The notes under the pieces are model-generated. The model saw only the letters and a list, made by a program, of their open reading frames with translations, made no database searches and was not told the origin of the DNA. The position numbers were made by a program, and so were the translations under genes. From Ophioderma brevispina (Eukaryota > Echinodermata > Ophiuroidea > Amphilepidida > Ophiodermatidae), in the NCBI GenBank assembly GCA_023653785.1, contig JAMKCH010010270.1, positions 1-64,000 on the forward strand: a stretch of DNA of 64,000 bases, written 5' to 3'. Shown piece after piece: positions 33,561 through 46,200 of the stretch. How positions within the stretch are numbered: position 1 is the first letter of the stretch; each line of letters opens with the position of its first letter.

Positions 33561-34671
33561 CTTTTCTTGACACGAAGGTGTCTAAAATTTAAACCAATTC
33601 ACCGATAAAATACAAAAGAAACAAATTGAACTCTATGGGCACTCTATGCATATATTGCAAATTGCGTGAAGTTTGTTTTATGCCCTGAAAAAACGGAATA
33701 AGGAATTTACATTGTACTTGCACTATTTTTCTAAAATATTGAATATTATCACCATAACCTTCCAAAACGGCTGAACCTCCCAACAACGATGGCTGCTGGT
33801 GGTAGTCGGGACTGGGAATACACGGCCCATGCATCACAAATGTTTAAATAAAGAGAACACACAGTCCCTAATAAATCTCATTCAAAGACTAAAAAAACAC
33901 AGATTTGGTATGGGCTTTAATTACTCATCGCTATATTTCCTGATTATATTTTTGAAGGAGCGAGTTATGGTTGCGTAGCTCGTTCACGTAGCGTTGCACT
34001 CGTCCGTACCTACCTTAGTGGAGAGTAGATAGAAGGGACTATCGTAGCGGAAAAAGCCAGAGCAACCTCGGATAGGTTTGCCGTGGATTTACATACAATA
34101 TCGCTATGTAAATAAAATGTTATAAACTATATTCTGTATGTTTTTTGTTTCTTCTTCGATTTCCTGTCCCTTTTAGTTTTTGAACGTAGGAGTAATCCGA
34201 CATTTACCGAGATTTTCCCCAAATTAAAACAAACTGCTTCAAATTAAGATTTGATATTCGTTAATATTTTTTCCTCAGGTAAAATAACTTCAAAATTTAG
34301 GTACGCTTGCACGAAGCAATGCTACCCTTCCTTCGATTCACTCAATTGAAACTCTTTTATATGGCAAATTAGACAACCCACACGTTTTCTTTGTGGCCGT
34401 GGTGTAAGCGATACCATGCACTTCAACAATACGTTTGTTTATTCTACTACAAATACAGTGCAAGTCCAATTATTTGGAACAGATTAGGGTAAAATTATTT
34501 TTAAACAATGTCATTTTAATCTGTGTCGTTGTTGTTGACTAAATAACCATGCATATTGTTTTTCATAAAGAGGAAAAACTTGCTTATTTTGAAGTCGAAT
34601 TGCCCAAGACCAAATAACCTCATTCCCCGGCTTGCGCTTTCTTGAAATGTTGTTGTATTTGTACGATGTCC
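33561..34671. other. No gene seen
   Basis: An 82-codon open stretch on the minus strand (33837-33589) and others are too short and unlike known domains. The sequence is AT-rich with a moderately GC-rich patch at 33960-34080. Confidence 0.45.
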
Positions 34672-34675
34672 TTAA

Positions 34676-35221
34676 AGGGATTAGCAGCGATTTGCTAATC
34701 CGAAACATCGAAAAAATTATCAAAATTCATATATTTGTATTTTTGTTACTGGCTTGGATATCCAAACATAACCTGCAAGTGGTTGGTTTGAAATCCGTGT
34801 ATTAAAGACAAGGCAGTACTTTTTACCTTATTCTTTAATTTCTATACGTGCATATCAAAATTCCGACTTGAGATCAAAAAGCCTTTCTCGGTGAATATCC
34901 CAAATTTTAAGCGTGATATTGTGCACCATGATCAATACAGTTTGACCTCAAACACAAACATTATTGATCTGTGTTTATTCTGTGCTAGTGTAAACCACAA
35001 TCAGCTGTTTATTGTAGATTTTGAGACGTCATCGCTGTATGTCTATTTGCGGGAGACGGTATGACAAATTTCCTCAAATACCTCATTTTTTCACTATTTG
35101 TGGTTTGTTTTCCACATTAAAGCAGTTATATAGAATTGTACATACTTGTCCCTGCTTTATAAGTTAAAACATATGCATTTCCACATTTTTCAATTCTCTC
35201 ACAATATCGCTGCTAATCCCT
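34676..35221. mobile_element. TTAA-flanked MITE family 3 (AGGGATTAGCAGCGAT ends)
   Basis: TTAA at 34672-34675 is followed by AGGGATTAGCAGCGAT. The right end ATCGCTGCTAATCCCT is its exact reverse complement and abuts TTAA at 35222-35225. The element is 546 bp with perfect 16-bp inverted ends and no coding signal. Because CC and GG also flank the TTAA sites, the inverted match visually extends to 22 bp. Confidence 0.88.
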
Positions 35222-35266
35222 TTAAGGATGGTGCGTACGGCTACCGAAACACTCCCGGGCTATTTT

Positions 35267-35316
35267 ACCGTATACGGCTACCGAACCCTGGGGTTAGGTA
35301 GCCGTATACGGCTACC
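35267..35316 (-). repeat. CCGTATACGGCTAC repeat, right copy of an inverted pair
   Basis: ACCGTATACGGCTACCGAAC, CCTGGGGTTAGGTAGCCG and TATACGGCTACC are the inverted counterpart of 32041-32083. It lies between the MITE at 34676-35221 and the truncated MITE beginning at 35328. Confidence 0.75.
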
Positions 35317-35327
35317 GAAACACTTCG

Positions 35328-35849
35328 TTTTCACAAAATATGAAATTTCTTCAATTTGCTCTCAAGTGATAGTCTAGGCCATTGGAAGAACAGAGATATA
35401 TTTTACACATAAAAATAACATACCTTAAAATAGATAGGGACATTGATATGAGGATATTAAAGACATCCAGGTAATTTAATGTATAGGCCAACTTTTAAGT
35501 TTTCCATAACTTTAATCAACAAATGTGTATATTACATGAATATTTTTGACTCGTACTCACTGATGTTAAAACCACAAAGGTTATAGACCGGTCAAACAGT
35601 GTGCATAGCGTGGGAAACATGCATAAGCGTGCGTGTTCTTGTGTTAAACGCCATTTTCGTCGTCTGCTGAATTTAGCGTCGCCGGCAACGTTAAATTACA
35701 AAATCGTTCTGTTTACCCATAAGGAAGCTGATTTGGTCTTTATCATTTCGGGTGAGGGCTTTCGTATATAAAAGCTTTACAACCATGCAAAAATATCGAT
35801 TTTGAAAAATCTTGAGGGCGCACTATTTTTCAAATGTGCCAGTGTCTCT
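35328..35849 (+). mobile_element. MITE family 4, left-truncated copy
   Basis: From TTTTCACAAAATATGAAATT onward this is closely similar to 36490-37079, sharing AGTCTAGGCCATTGGAAGAA, CGTCGTCTGCTGAATTTA and the right end AAATGTGCCAGTGTCTCT followed by TTAA (35850-35853). The left terminal repeat is missing: the similarity stops against the CGTATACGGCTACCG repeat. It carries one copy of the CGTACTCACTGAT... segment that is triplicated in the other copy. Confidence 0.85.
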
Positions 35850-35915
35850 TTAACACCGTTTTCGAGTTCCGGAAAAATTTTCGAGTTTCGAGTCTGGTTT
35901 CGAGTTAAGATTCGT

Positions 35916-36365
35916 ACAGTAGACTCAGTAGATTAGGGGCCCTGGCTTTTGGGAACAGTTTTGGTCTCTCCATTCAGTAGATTTGGGGCCCTGCCTTTGC
36001 ACTCAGTAGATTGGAGCCCTGCCTTTGCACTCAGTAGATTTGGGGCTCCTCGCTTTGCTGATCGAGTATTTGTTTTGTGTCTGCAGCAGTAGGCTAGACT
36101 CAGTAGATTAGGGGCCCTGGCTTTGGGCAGCAGTTTTGGTCTCACCATTCAGTAGATTTGAGGTCCTGCCTATTTGCACTCGGTAGATTGGGGGCCCTAC
36201 CTTTGCACTCAGTAGATTTGAGGCCCCTCGATTTGCTGAGAATTTCTTGTGTCTGCAGCAGTTGACTCAGTAGATTAGGAGCCCTTGCTTTGGGCAGTAG
36301 TTTTGGTCTCTCCATCAGTAGATTTGTGGCCCTGCCTTTGCACTCAGTAGATTCAGTATAGGGCC
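35916..36365 (+). repeat. Satellite array, segment 1
   Basis: This segment holds about 450 bp of the CAGTAGATT satellite (see 37245-55072), with units such as ACTCAGTAGATTAGGGGCCC, GCCCTGCCTTTGCACTCAG and CTCGCTTTGCTGAG. It is bounded on the left by a TTTCGAGT-rich stretch and on the right by AT-rich DNA leading to the complete MITE at 36477-37079. Confidence 0.9.
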
Positions 36366-36476
36366 TACTCACAAATTAAAATCACAATTGCACAAGGATA
36401 AATATTAAAATATAATGCACATAATTAAAAATAAAAATAATGCACATAATAATAAACGTATGATAATCTAACTTAA

Positions 36477-37079
36477 AGCGGCACTGGCACATTTTCACAA
36501 AATATGAAATTTCTTCAATTTGCTCTTAAATGATAGTCTAGGCCATTGGAAGAACAGAGATATATTTTACACATGAAAATAACATACCCCAAAACAGATA
36601 GGGACATTGATATGAGGATAAAGACACCAGGTAATTTGTAGGCCAACTTTTAAGTTTTCCATAGCTTTAATTAAGCAACAAATGTGTGTATTACATGCAT
36701 ATTTTTGACTCGTACTCACTGATACACAAACCACAAAGGTTATAGACCGATCGTACTCACTGATACACAAACCACAAAGGTTATAGACCGATCGTACTCA
36801 CTGATACACAAACCACAAAGGTTATAGACCGATCAAACAGTGTGCATAGCGTGGGAAACATCCGTGTTCTTGTGTTAAACGCCATTTTCGTCGTCTGCTG
36901 AATTTAACGTCGCCGGCGACGTTAAATTATAAAATCGTTCTGTTTACCCATAAGGAAGCTGATTTGGTTTTAATCATTTCGGGTGAGGGCTTTTGTATAT
37001 AAAAGCCTTACAACCATGCCAAAATATCGATTTTGAAAATCTTGAGGGCGCACTATTTTTCAAATGTGCCAGTGTCTCT
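36477..37079 (+). mobile_element. TTAA-flanked MITE family 4, complete copy
   Basis: TTAA at 36473-36476 is followed by AGCGGCACTGGCACATTT. The right end AAATGTGCCAGTGTCTCT, whose reverse complement is AGAGACACTGGCACATTT, abuts TTAA at 37080-37083. The element is 603 bp. Its sequence parallels 35328-35849. An internal segment is triplicated at 36711-36833. No coding capacity is seen. It separates satellite segment 1 from the main array. Confidence 0.9.
36711..36833 (+). repeat. 41-bp unit, three perfect-looking copies inside MITE
   Basis: CGTACTCACTGATACACAAA followed by CCACAAAGGTTATAGACCGAT starts at 36711, 36752 and 36793. The sister MITE at 35328-35849 has a single diverged copy, so the triplication arose after the two copies separated. 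Confidence 0.9.
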
Positions 37080-37083
37080 TTAA

Positions 37084-37244
37084 TATGAGAGGTATGGGGT
37101 ATGGATGGAAGACCATTAGTTGAGTACCAAGGATAGCCCAAAAAGCCTCACCAATGAGGCGGGTTCCATTGGGTCCTTAAGGGGGACAGCACACAAAAAA
37201 CGGAGGCACAGAGGGAGGCAGCGCAAATAAACTACAGACAAAAT
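37084..37244. other. Unique spacer between MITE and main array
   Basis: About 160 bp of non-satellite sequence including a CCTCACCAATGAGG palindrome, GGGTTCCATTGGGTCCTTAA and an AT-rich tail. I do not recognise it; it may be a piece of another repeat. Confidence 0.5.
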
Positions 37245-40200
37245 AATAACATTAGAATAATAAAGGGCCCTTTCCTGAGTATTTGCACTCAGTAGATTTG
37301 GAGCAACTCGCTTTGATGAGTATTTGTTTTGTGTCTGCAGCAGTAGACTCAGTAGATTAGGGCCCTGTAGATATTGGGCCCTGACATAGTAGATTGGGGC
37401 CCTGCCTTTGCACTCGTAGATTTGGGGACCTCGCTTTCCTGAGTATTTGCACTCAGTAGATTAGGTGCCCTGGCTTTGGGCAGTAGGTTGTCTCTTCTTC
37501 AAGTAGGCCCTTAGGGCCCTGCCTTTGCACTCAGTAGATTTGGGACCCTCGCTTTGTGTGGAATTTGTTTTTGTCAGCAGCAGCAGACTCAAAAGTAGGG
37601 GCTGCTGGGGCAGTAGTTTTGTCTCTCCATGCAGTAGAATTTGGGGCCCATGTCTTGAACTCAGTAGATTGGGCCCCTGCCTTTGCACTCACTAGATTTG
37701 AGTCCTCGCTTTGCTGAGTGGTTGTATGTCTCAGCTGTAGACTCAGTATTATTTAGGGCTCCGGCCTTTGGGCAGTAAGGGGGTTTTTTTTTTCAGTAGT
37801 TTTTGAATCGGTTTCATCAGTAGATTTGAAGCCCTGCCTGTGCCACTCAGTAGATTAGAGGCCCTTGCTGTGCGGCCAAGTAGTTTTGGTCTCTCATTTC
37901 AGTAGATTTGGTACCCTGCCTTTGTACTCAGTAAATTTGGGCCCTCGCTTAGCTGAGTATTTATTAGTGTCTGCAGCAGTAGATATCTAGTAGAATAGGG
38001 GCCCTCGGCTGGGGCAGTAGTTTTGATCTCTCCATTCAGTAGATTTGGGGCCTGCCTTTGCATTCAGTAGATTTGGTCCCCTTCGCTTTGCTGAGTATGC
38101 TTTGTGTCTGCAAACAAGCCGTAGACTCAATAGATTAGGGGGGCGCTGGGCTTTGGCAGTAGTTTTCGTCTTCCATTCAGTAGATTTGGGGGCCCTCGCT
38201 TAAGAGAGTATTATGATCCGAGCAGTAGACTCAGTAGAGTAGGGGCACATGGCTTGAGCCGTCGTTCATAGTTTTAGTCTCCCAATTTTTCAGTAGATTT
38301 GGGGCCCTGCCTTTGCCCTACAGTGATTGGACCCTGACTTTGCCACTCAGTGATTGTACCCTTCGTTTTGCTGGTATTAGATTAGGGGCGTGGCTTTGGG
38401 CAGTAGTTTTCGTCTTTCCATTCAGTAGATTGGGGCCTCGCCTTTTGAGTGTTTAGTGTCGCAGCGGTAGAACAATAGATTAGGGCCAGCTTGGGCAATA
38501 GTTTACTTTTAGTCTCTCAATTCAGTAGATTTAGGGACTTTGCCTTTGAAATCAGTGTAGATTGGAGCCATGCCTTGCACTTCAGTAGATGGGACCCTCG
38601 CTTCGTGTGGAATTTGTGACATGTCAGCCCAGTAGAATCAGGAGATTTGGGGCCCTCGCTTTCTGAGTAGTTATTTGGTCTGCAGCAGTAGACTCAGTAG
38701 ATTTTGGGGCAATTGCCGTTTTGTACTCAGTAGATTGGGCCCTGCCTTTGAACTCAGTAGATTTGGTGGGCCCCTCGCGTTTTGCTGAGTATTTTGTGCC
38801 TGCAAGACAGTAGACTCAGTTAGATTAGGGTCCTTTTTTTGGGCTAGTAGCTTTGGTGTCTCCATTCAGTGATTTGGGCCCTACCTTTGCAATCAGTAGA
38901 TTTGGGCCCATTTTTCGTTTGCTGAGTATTTGTTTGGTGTCTGCAGCAGTAGACTCAGTAGATTAGAGGCCCTTGCTTTGAGAGCAGTAGTTGGTCTCTC
39001 CATTCAGTAGATTTGTGGCCATGCCTTTGCACTCAGTAGTTTTGGGGGGGGGGCCCCCTCGCTTTGCTGAGTATTTATTTGTGTCCGGCAGCAATAGACT
39101 CAATAGATTTGGGGCCCTGCCTTTGTACTTAGAAGATGGGCTCTCTGCCTTTGAAAGTCAGTAGATTTGGGGCCCTCGCTTTGCTGAGTATTTTTGATAA
39201 GCCAGTAATGTAGTTTTGGTCTCTCCATGCAGTAGATTGGGGGCCCTGCCTTTGCACTCCGTAGATAGATTTAGGCCTTGCTTTTGCAGTCAGCTAGAGT
39301 TGGGCCACTCGCTGGCTGAGTATTTGGTTTGTAGTGTGTTTGCAGCGTAGAAGTAGAAGTAGATTAAGTAGATAGATATAGGGATCCTGGCTTTGAGCAG
39401 TTACTTTTGGTCTCTCCATTGAGTAAATATGGGGCCTGCCTTTTTACTCAGATTGGGGACCTGCCTTTGCACTTAGTAGATTTTGGGCCGCTTGCTTTGG
39501 TGAGTATTGTTTTTGTGTCTGCAGCAGTAGACCCTTGTAGATTAGGGGCCATGGCTTTGGGTAGTCAGTTTTGACCTCTCCATTCAATTAGCTTGGGCTC
39601 TGCTTTTGAACTCAGTTAGATTTGGGCCCCTCGGTTTGCTGAGTATTTGTTTTGTGTCTACAGCAGTAGAATCAGATTAGGGGACCTTGTATTAGGCAGT
39701 AGTTTCTGTGTCTTCATTCAGTAGATTTGGGGCCTGCCTTTGAACGCAGTAGATTTGGGCCCTCGGTTTGCAGATAGTATTGTTTTGTGTCTGCAGCAGT
39801 AGACTAATAGAGAGGGACTCTGTCTGGGTAGTAGTTTTGGCATCCTGATAGTAGATTTGGGCCCTACCTTTGCACTCAGTAGATTGGGGGTCCTAACTTT
39901 GCACTCAGTAGATTTGGGCCCTCGCTTTGTTTTGTGATATTTGTTTTGGTGCCAGCAGTAGACTCAGTAGATTAGGGCCCTTGCTTTGGACAGTAGTTTG
40001 GTCTCTTCAGTAGATTTGGGGCCCTGCCTTGGCACCAAGTAGATTGGGGGACCCTGCCTTTACACTCAGTAGATTTGGGCCCCTCGCGTTGCCTGAGTAT
40101 TTGTTTTGTCTGCAGCAGTAGTAGACTCAGTAGATTAGGGACCCGATTGGGGCAGAGTAGTTTTAGTCTCTTCTTTCAGCAGATTTCGGGCCTGCCTTGC

Positions 40201-43200
40201 ACTCGGTGGCTTGGGTCTACCTTTGCACTCAGTAAATTTGGGCCCTCGCTTTGGAGTATTTATTTTGTATGCAGCATTAGACTCAGGTAGATTAGGGCCC
40301 TTGCTTTAGGCAGTAGTTTTGGTATCTCCATTAGGAGATTTGGATCCCTGCCTTTGAACTCCTAGATTTGAGTCCCTTCGCTTTGCTGGGTTGTGTGTCT
40401 ACAGCTGTAGACTCAGTATTTAGGGGCCCTGCCTTTGGGCAGTAGTTTTGATCTGTTCATTCAGTAGATTTGAAAGCCCTGCCTTTGCACTCAGTTATAT
40501 TAGAGGCCTTGCTTTGGGCAGTAGTTTTGCTCTCTCATTTCAGTAGATTTGGTACCCTGCCTTTACTCAGTAAAATTTGGGCCCTCGCTTAGATGGGAGG
40601 TTTATTAGTGTCTGCAAGCAGTAGTAGACTCAGTTAGAATAGGGGCATTGGCTTTGGGCAGTAGTTTTGATTCTCCAATCAGTAGATTGGGGCCCTGCCT
40701 TTGCCACTCAGAGATTGGTTTTGCCCTTCGCTTTGCTGAGTATGCTTGGTGTCTGCGAAGTAGACTCATAGATGAGGGGGGCGCTGGCTTTGGGGCAGTA
40801 GTTTCGTCTTTCCATTCAGTAGATTTGGGGCACTCGCCTTTATGAGTAGTTTATGATCCGCAGCATTAGACTCAGTAGAGTAGGGGCACTGGCTTTGAGC
40901 ATTAGTTTTAGTCTCCAATCAGTTAGGATTGGCGGCCTTGCCTTTGCACACAGTAGATTGGGACCCTGCCTTGCAATAGTAGATTGGTACCCATTCGGCT
41001 TTTGCGAGTATTAGATTAGGGGCGCTGGTTTTGGGCAGTAGTTTCGTCTTTCCATCAGTAGATTTGGGGGCCCTCGCCTTATGAGTAGTTTTATGTGTCT
41101 GCACGGTAGACTCAATAGATTAGGGCCATGACTTGGGCAATACGTTTTAGTCATCTCATCAGTAGATTTAGGCCTTGCCTTTGCACTCAGTAGATTGGAG
41201 CCCTGCCTTGCAATCAGTAGATTTGGGACCCTCGCTTCGTGTGGAATGTTTTGTCAGCAGCAGATAGGCTGCAGTAGATTTGGGGCCCTCGGCTTTACTG
41301 AGGATTTTATTTGTGTCGGCAGCAGTAGACTAAGAGATTGGGGACCTTGCCGTTGTAATCAGTAGATGGGGCCTGCCTTTGAACTCAGTAGATTTGGGGC
41401 CCCTCGCTTTGCTGATATTTTTGTGCCCCGCAGCAGTAGACTCAGTAGATTAGGGTCCCTTTTCTTTGGGCAGTAGTTTTGGTGTTCCATTCAGTAGATT
41501 TGGGCCCTACCTTTGCAATCAGTAGATTTGGGCCCCTCGTTTTGCTGAGTATTTGTTTTGTGTCTGCCCAGCAGTAGGACTCAGTAGAGTAGAGGCCCCG
41601 TGTTGAGCAGTAGTTTTGGTCTCTCCATTCAGTAGATTTGTGGCCAGACTTTGCACAGTAGATTTTGGGCCCTAGCTTTGCGGAGTATTTATTTTGTTGT
41701 CTGCAGCAATAGACTCAACATAGATTTGGGGCCTGCCTTTGTTTACTTAAAGATGAGGGCCTGACTGTGAACTGTTCAGTAGATTTGGGCACTCGCTTTG
41801 CTGGTAAATTTTTGTGCCTGCAGCAGTAAATGTAGTTTTGGTCTCTCCATACAGTAGATTTGGGCCCTGCTTTGCACTCGGTTAGATTTAGGCCTCTGCT
41901 TTTGCAGTCAGTAGATTTGGGGCCACTCGAGTGGTTGAGTATTTGTTTTGTATTTTGTGTTTGCAGCAGTAGATTCAGTAGAATAGGGATCCGGGCTTTG
42001 AGCAGTACTTTTGGTCTCTCCATTGAGTAAATATGGGGCCCTGCCTTTTTACTCAGAGTGGGGCCCTGCCTTTGCACGTCGTAGATTTGGGCGCTTGCTT
42101 GTGAGTATTTGTTTTGTGTCTGCAGCAGTAGACAGTAGATTAGGGGCCCTGGCTCTGGGTATACGTAGGTCTGACCTCCAATTAGTAGATTTGGGGCTCT
42201 GCTTTTGAACTCAGTAGATAGATTTGGGCCCTCGGGTTGCTGAGTATTTGTTTGGTGTCCTACAGCAGTAGAATAGATTAGGGGACCTGTATTAGGCCGA
42301 GTAGTTTCTGTGTCTCATGCAGTAGATTGGGGCCCTGCCTTTGAACGCAGTAGATTTGGGGACCTCGGTTTTGCTGATATGTGTTTTGTGTCTGCAGCAG
42401 TTAGACTCAATAGATTAGGGACTCTGTCTTTGGGGTAGAGTTTTGGCATCTTGATTCAGTGATTTGGGGCCTACCTTTGCACTCAGTAGATTGGGGTCCT
42501 AACTTTGCACTCAGGAGATTTGGGCCCATCGCTTTGTTTTGATGAGTATTTGTTTTGTGGCTGCAGTGTAGACTCAGTAGATTAGGGCCCTTGCTTTGGA
42601 CAGTAGTTGGGGTCTCTTCAGTAGATTTGGGGCCATGACCTTTGACCAAGTAAGATTGGGGGACCCTGCCCTGTTACACTCAGTAGATTTGGGGCCCCTA
42701 GACGTTGCTGCGTATTTGTTTTGTCATGCAGCTATGATCAGTAGATTAGGGACCCTCGATTTGGGCGTAGTTTTTAGTCTCTTCGTTCAGCAGATTTCCG
42801 GGCCCATCCTTTGCACGCGGGTGGATTGGGTCCTACCTTTGCACTCAGTAAATTTGGGCCCCCTCGCTTTGCTGAGTATTTATTTTGTAGCAGATAGACT
42901 TCAGAGTAGATTAGGGCCCCTTGCTTTAGGCAGTTGAGCAGTAGTTTGGTCTCTCCATCAGGGATTTTGGTCCCTGCCTTTGCACTCAGGTAGATTTCGG
43001 CCCTCGGCTTTGCCGAGTATGGTTTGTGTTGCAGCAGAGTAGGACTAGGGGCCCTGGCTTTAGGGCAGTAGTTTGGTCTATCAATTCAGTCGCGATTGGG
43101 CAATGCTTTCATCAGTAAATTGGGGCCCTGCTTTGTTGACTTATTAGATTGGGCTATGCCTTTTCACCAGTAGATTTTGGGAGCATGCCTTTTGAACATC

Positions 43201-46200
43201 AGGAGATTTGGGGCCATCGCTTTGCTGAGTATTGTTTGTGTGTCTGCCGCAGTAGACTCGGTAGTAGGGCCTTGCTTGAGAAGTAGTTAGTGAGTTTTGT
43301 CTCTCCCATTCAATAGATTTAGATTTGGGGCCCTGCCCTTGCACTCAGTTAGATCGGGGGATGTCCGATTGCAATCAGTCGATTGGGGCACTGCCTTTTC
43401 CCTCAGAGATGTTGGGTCCTAGCTTTGATGAGTGTATGTTTTGTGTCTGCAGGAGTAGACTCAGTAGATTTGGGCCCCGCCTTTGCATTACAGTAGATTG
43501 GGGTCGACTTTTGAACTCGTAGATTTGGGGCCCTCGATTTACTGAGTAGTAATTTTATGTGTCTGCAGCAGAGTAGACTCCAGTAGATTAGGGGGACCTG
43601 CTTGAGCAGTTAGTGTTGTCTCTCAATCAGTAGGGGTTGGGGGCCCTGTCTTTGTACTCAGTAGATTGTGGCCCTGCACTGTGCACTCAGTAGTATTTGG
43701 TGGCCCCTCGCTTTGGACGGTATATTGTTTTGTGTCTGCAGCAGTAAGTAGAATCAGGAGATTGGGGCCAGGCTTGGGGTGTTTGTGTCTCTCAATTCAA
43801 TAGATTTGAGGCCCTGCATGTACATGAGTCAGATTGAGGCCCTGCTTTGTACTCAGTAGATTGGGCCCTGCATTTTAACTCAGTAGATTTTGGGCCCCTA
43901 GGGCTATGCTGAGTATTTGTTTTGTGTCTGCAGCAGTAGACCAAGGAAGATTAGGGAGGCCCTAGATTTGGGCAGTAGTTTTTTGTCTCTTCTTTCAGCA
44001 GATTTCGGGCCAGGCCTTTGCACTCGTAGATTGGGGGCCCCTCCGTTGCTGAGTAGGTTTTGTCTGCAGCAGTTAGGACTCAGTAGATTTAGGACCCGAT
44101 TTGGGCAGTAGAGTTAGTTTTGGCTATTCTTTCAGGCGGCAGATTTCGGGCCCTGCCTGGAACTTCAGGGCTTGAGTCCGACCTTTGCATTCAGTTAAAT
44201 TGGGCCCCCGATGTGCTGAGTATTATTTGTATGCAGCATTGACTCAGTAGATTAGGGCACCTTGCTTTAGGGCAGTAGTTTGGTCTCTCCATTCAGGAGA
44301 TTTGGTTCCCTGCCTTTGCAATCAGTAGATTTGGGCCCCGGCGTTTTGCTGAGTATTGTTTGTGTGTCTGCAGCAGTAGACTAATGGCCTGGCTTTATTT
44401 GGGCAGTGTTTTGGTCTCTCAAATCAGTCGATTTGGGCATTGCTTATTGAACTCAGTAAATTGGGGCCATGCCTTTGTACTTAGTAGATGGGGCTCTGCC
44501 TTTTCACTCAGTAGATTTAGGACCCTGCCTTGCCACTCAGTAGATTGGGGCCCGCGCTTTGCTGAGTATTGTAGTTGGGGTCTGCCAGCAACAGTAGACT
44601 CGGTAGATTAGGGCCTTGCTTTAGCAGTAGTTTTGGTCTCTTCCAATCTATAGATTTGGGGCCCTGCCCTTGCACTGTCAGTAGATCGGGGGACTGCCTT
44701 ACAATCAGGAGATTGGGCCCTGCTTTTCACTCAGTGAATTTTGGGCTCCTCGGCTTTGATGAGGATTTGTTTTGTGTCTGCAGGAGTACAGAACTCAGTA
44801 GATTGGCCCTGCCTTTGCATTCAGTAGATTGGGGGTCCGACTTTTGAAATCAGTAGATTTGGGGCCCTCGATTTACTGAGTAGTTTTATGTGTCTGCAGC
44901 AGTAGACTCAGTAGATTAGGGGACCTTGCTTTGAGCAGTCGTGCGTTTTAGTCTCTCAATTTCATAGTTGGGGCTCCTGCCTTTGCACTCGGTAGTTTGG
45001 GCCCTGCCTCTGGACTCAGTAGAAGTTTGTGGCCCTGCCTGTGCACTCAGTAGATTTGGGGGCCCGTCCGTCGCTTTGCCGAGTATTGTTTTGTGTCTTC
45101 CAGGCGTTAGATCAGTAGATGAGGGGCCAGGCTTGGGTAGTTTTGTCTCGCAATTCAATAGAATTTTGAGGCCTGCCTTTACAAGCAGTAGAGATTGAGG
45201 CCGGCCTTTGTTGAGATTTGTTTGTGTCTGACAGCAGTAGACACAGAAGATTAGGGGCCCTATAGATGTGGGCAGTAGTTTTAGTCTCTTCTTTCGTATG
45301 ATTGGGGCCCTGCAATCTTTGCACTCAGTAGATTGGCCTCTACCTTTGCACTCAGTAGATTTTTTGGGCCCCACCTAGCTTTGCTGAGTATTTGTTTGTG
45401 TCTGCGCAGTAGACTCAGAAGATTAGGGGGCACTGCGTCCTCTGGGAGTAGTTTTGTCTCTTATTCAGTAGAGTTACGGGGGTCCTGCCTTGCAGCTCAG
45501 TAGAATTGGTCCTAACTTGTACTCAGGAGATTGGGGCCCCCTCGCTTTGAGTATTTGTTTGTGTAGCAGGAGTATTACTGCAGTAGCTTGGGCCATTGCC
45601 TGTGCACGCCAAGATTGGGGGAAGGGCCGTTTTGAACTCAGTAGATTCGGGCCCTTGCTTGTGCAGTTATTTTGGTTCTCCATCAGTAATTTGGGGCCCT
45701 GCATTTGCTCTCAGTAGTTCGCAGTGTGCAACAGTATGGATCAGTAGACTAGGGCCCTTGCTTTGGGCGTAGTAGTTTTGGTCTCTCCCTTCAGTAGAAG
45801 ATTGGGCCCTGCGTTTTGCTCTCAGTAGTCGGGGGACCTGCCCTTTGCACTCAGGATTGGGGCCCTGATTGCACTCGTTAGTTGGGATCCTCGCTTTGCT
45901 GGTATTTGTTTTGTGTCTGCAGGAGTATTATCAGTAGATTTGGGACCTGCTTTGCCACTCAGTAGATTTGGGCCCTACGCGTTGCTGAGTAGTTTATTGT
46001 GTTGCAGTGTAGACTCGTTAGGATTAGGCCCTTACTTTGAGCAGTAGTTTAAGAGTTTAGTATCTCAATTCAGTAGGTTTGGGGCCCTTGCTTTGCATCG
46101 GAGATTGGGCCCTGCCTTTGTACTCGTAGATTGTGGCATGCCTCTCATCAGTAGATTTGGGGCCCCTCCTTTTTGAGTATTTGTTTTTGTTGTCTGCAGC

